This document shows positions 6,160-6,472 of a stretch of DNA of 6,472 nucleotides, one piece after another (position 1 is the stretch's first letter; the number at the start of each line of letters is the position of its first letter). Under the pieces are notes generated by a model. It had not been told where the DNA came from and made no database searches. It saw nothing but the letters and a program-made list of their open reading frames with translations. This stretch comes from a bacterium. Lineage in GTDB: Bacteria > Bacillota_I > Bacilli_A > Acholeplasmatales > JAEDCM01. A program made the position numbers and the translations under genes. The stretch covers positions 1-6,472 of the forward strand of contig JAILIR010000204.1 in assembly GCA_024695185.1 (NCBI GenBank), given 5' to 3'.

Positions 6160-6472
6160 TTAGTTAAAACGATATACATCGATTGTAACTGTTTTATCTT
6201 CAGAAGCAGCGAATGTATGATTTGGAAGTTCAGTACCTTCAACAGTCTTTTCAACTGTATCCCAGTTTTGATCCTTACAAACCTTGAATTCAACTACTGT
6301 ACCTTTTTCGAATTTGATTCCAGTTGAAGCGTAGATTCCAGACTTATTCTTCTTTAAAGCTTTAGCCTTAGTTACATCCCAATTACCTAATTCTTTAGTA
6401 TTACCTACTAAATAAATAGCTTCATCAGCAGTAGCTCCCTCTAGATTAATTTCAAATTTTACAGTTACTTTA
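6160..6472 (-). CDS. CBM20-like starch-binding domain protein (C-terminal fragment)
   Basis: The last 103 codons of a gene that enters from the right edge, ending in TAA at 6162-6160. The fragment reads as one beta-sandwich module of the CBM20 (granular starch-binding) type. It has an opening strand VTVKFEINL, then EAIYLVGNTKELGNWDVTKA (17-36), KFEKGTVVEFKVCK (53-66), QNWDTVE and a final strand TVTIDVYRF. The VGN..ELGNWD motif is the family signature. By recall of Aspergillus glucoamylase, W31 corresponds to Trp543 and W70 to Trp590, the two stacking residues of starch-binding site 1. CBM20 modules usually sit at the C-terminus of amylases or related starch-active enzymes, but the catalytic part, any signal peptide and any anchor are outside the window, so the enzyme cannot be named. 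Codons look more selected than in dnaG: no ATA, three of five Ile are ATC and three of five Phe are TTC, which suggests strong expression. Confidence 0.78.
   Translation of the reverse strand, partial: KVTVKFEINLEGATADEAIYLVGNTKELGNWDVTKAKALKKNKSGIYASTGIKFEKGTVVEFKVCKDQNWDTVEKTVEGTELPNHTFAASEDKTVTIDVYRFN

Noticed and set aside
1..6472. CRISPR arrays, tRNA genes, insertion sequences or phage elements
   Set aside because: No spaced direct repeats, no cloverleaf, no transposase or integrase coding and no flanking duplications were seen; apart from about 160 bp around the glyS promoter the window is filled by identified genes.

Overview
The window is a compact stretch of AT-rich chromosome in which every gene lies on the minus strand, so transcription runs from the right edge to the left. 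Low GC, strong GGAGG-type ribosome binding sites and the linkage of glyS, dnaG and rpoD point to a low-GC Bacillota or Mollicutes-like bacterium. TGA is a genuine stop (rpoD and rsmE both end in TGA) and tryptophan is read from TGG, so it is not a Mycoplasma-type recoded genome. An uncultivated gut Bacilli, RF39, Erysipelotrichia or Acholeplasma-like lineage fits, but species cannot be named from this sequence.

Region 1 (6472-6112): the C-terminal 103 codons of a protein whose N-terminus lies off the right edge. They form a starch-binding domain of the CBM20 type and are closed by a clear intrinsic terminator. This is the only accessory-type gene seen.

Region 2 (6111-6002): the promoter region of the operon. 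It holds an extended -10 promoter (TGTTATAAT), a perfect 8-bp inverted repeat overlapping the promoter spacer, a leader of about 55 nt and a GGAGGT ribosome binding site. There is no T-box.

Region 3 (6001-1): one apparent operon, glyS, dnaG, rpoD (sigA), trmK, rsmE and mtaB (partial, running off the left edge). The gaps are 23 nt and 15 nt, followed by three junctions that touch or overlap (ATGA, TAGATG, ATGA). It couples glycine charging of tRNA, replication priming and the housekeeping sigma factor with three RNA-modification enzymes acting on tRNA A22, 16S rRNA U1498 and tRNA t6A37. It is a variant of the macromolecular synthesis operon. rsmE and mtaB, which in Bacillus sit downstream of dnaJ, follow trmK here where nif3 is more usual.

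The window is essentially housekeeping, and I see no evidence for a new defence, mobile or biosynthetic system. The points worth a second look are the edge CBM20 protein, the operator-like palindrome in the glyS promoter, a GC-rich hairpin at the dnaG-rpoD junction, an insertion in SigA and the rearranged operon tail.
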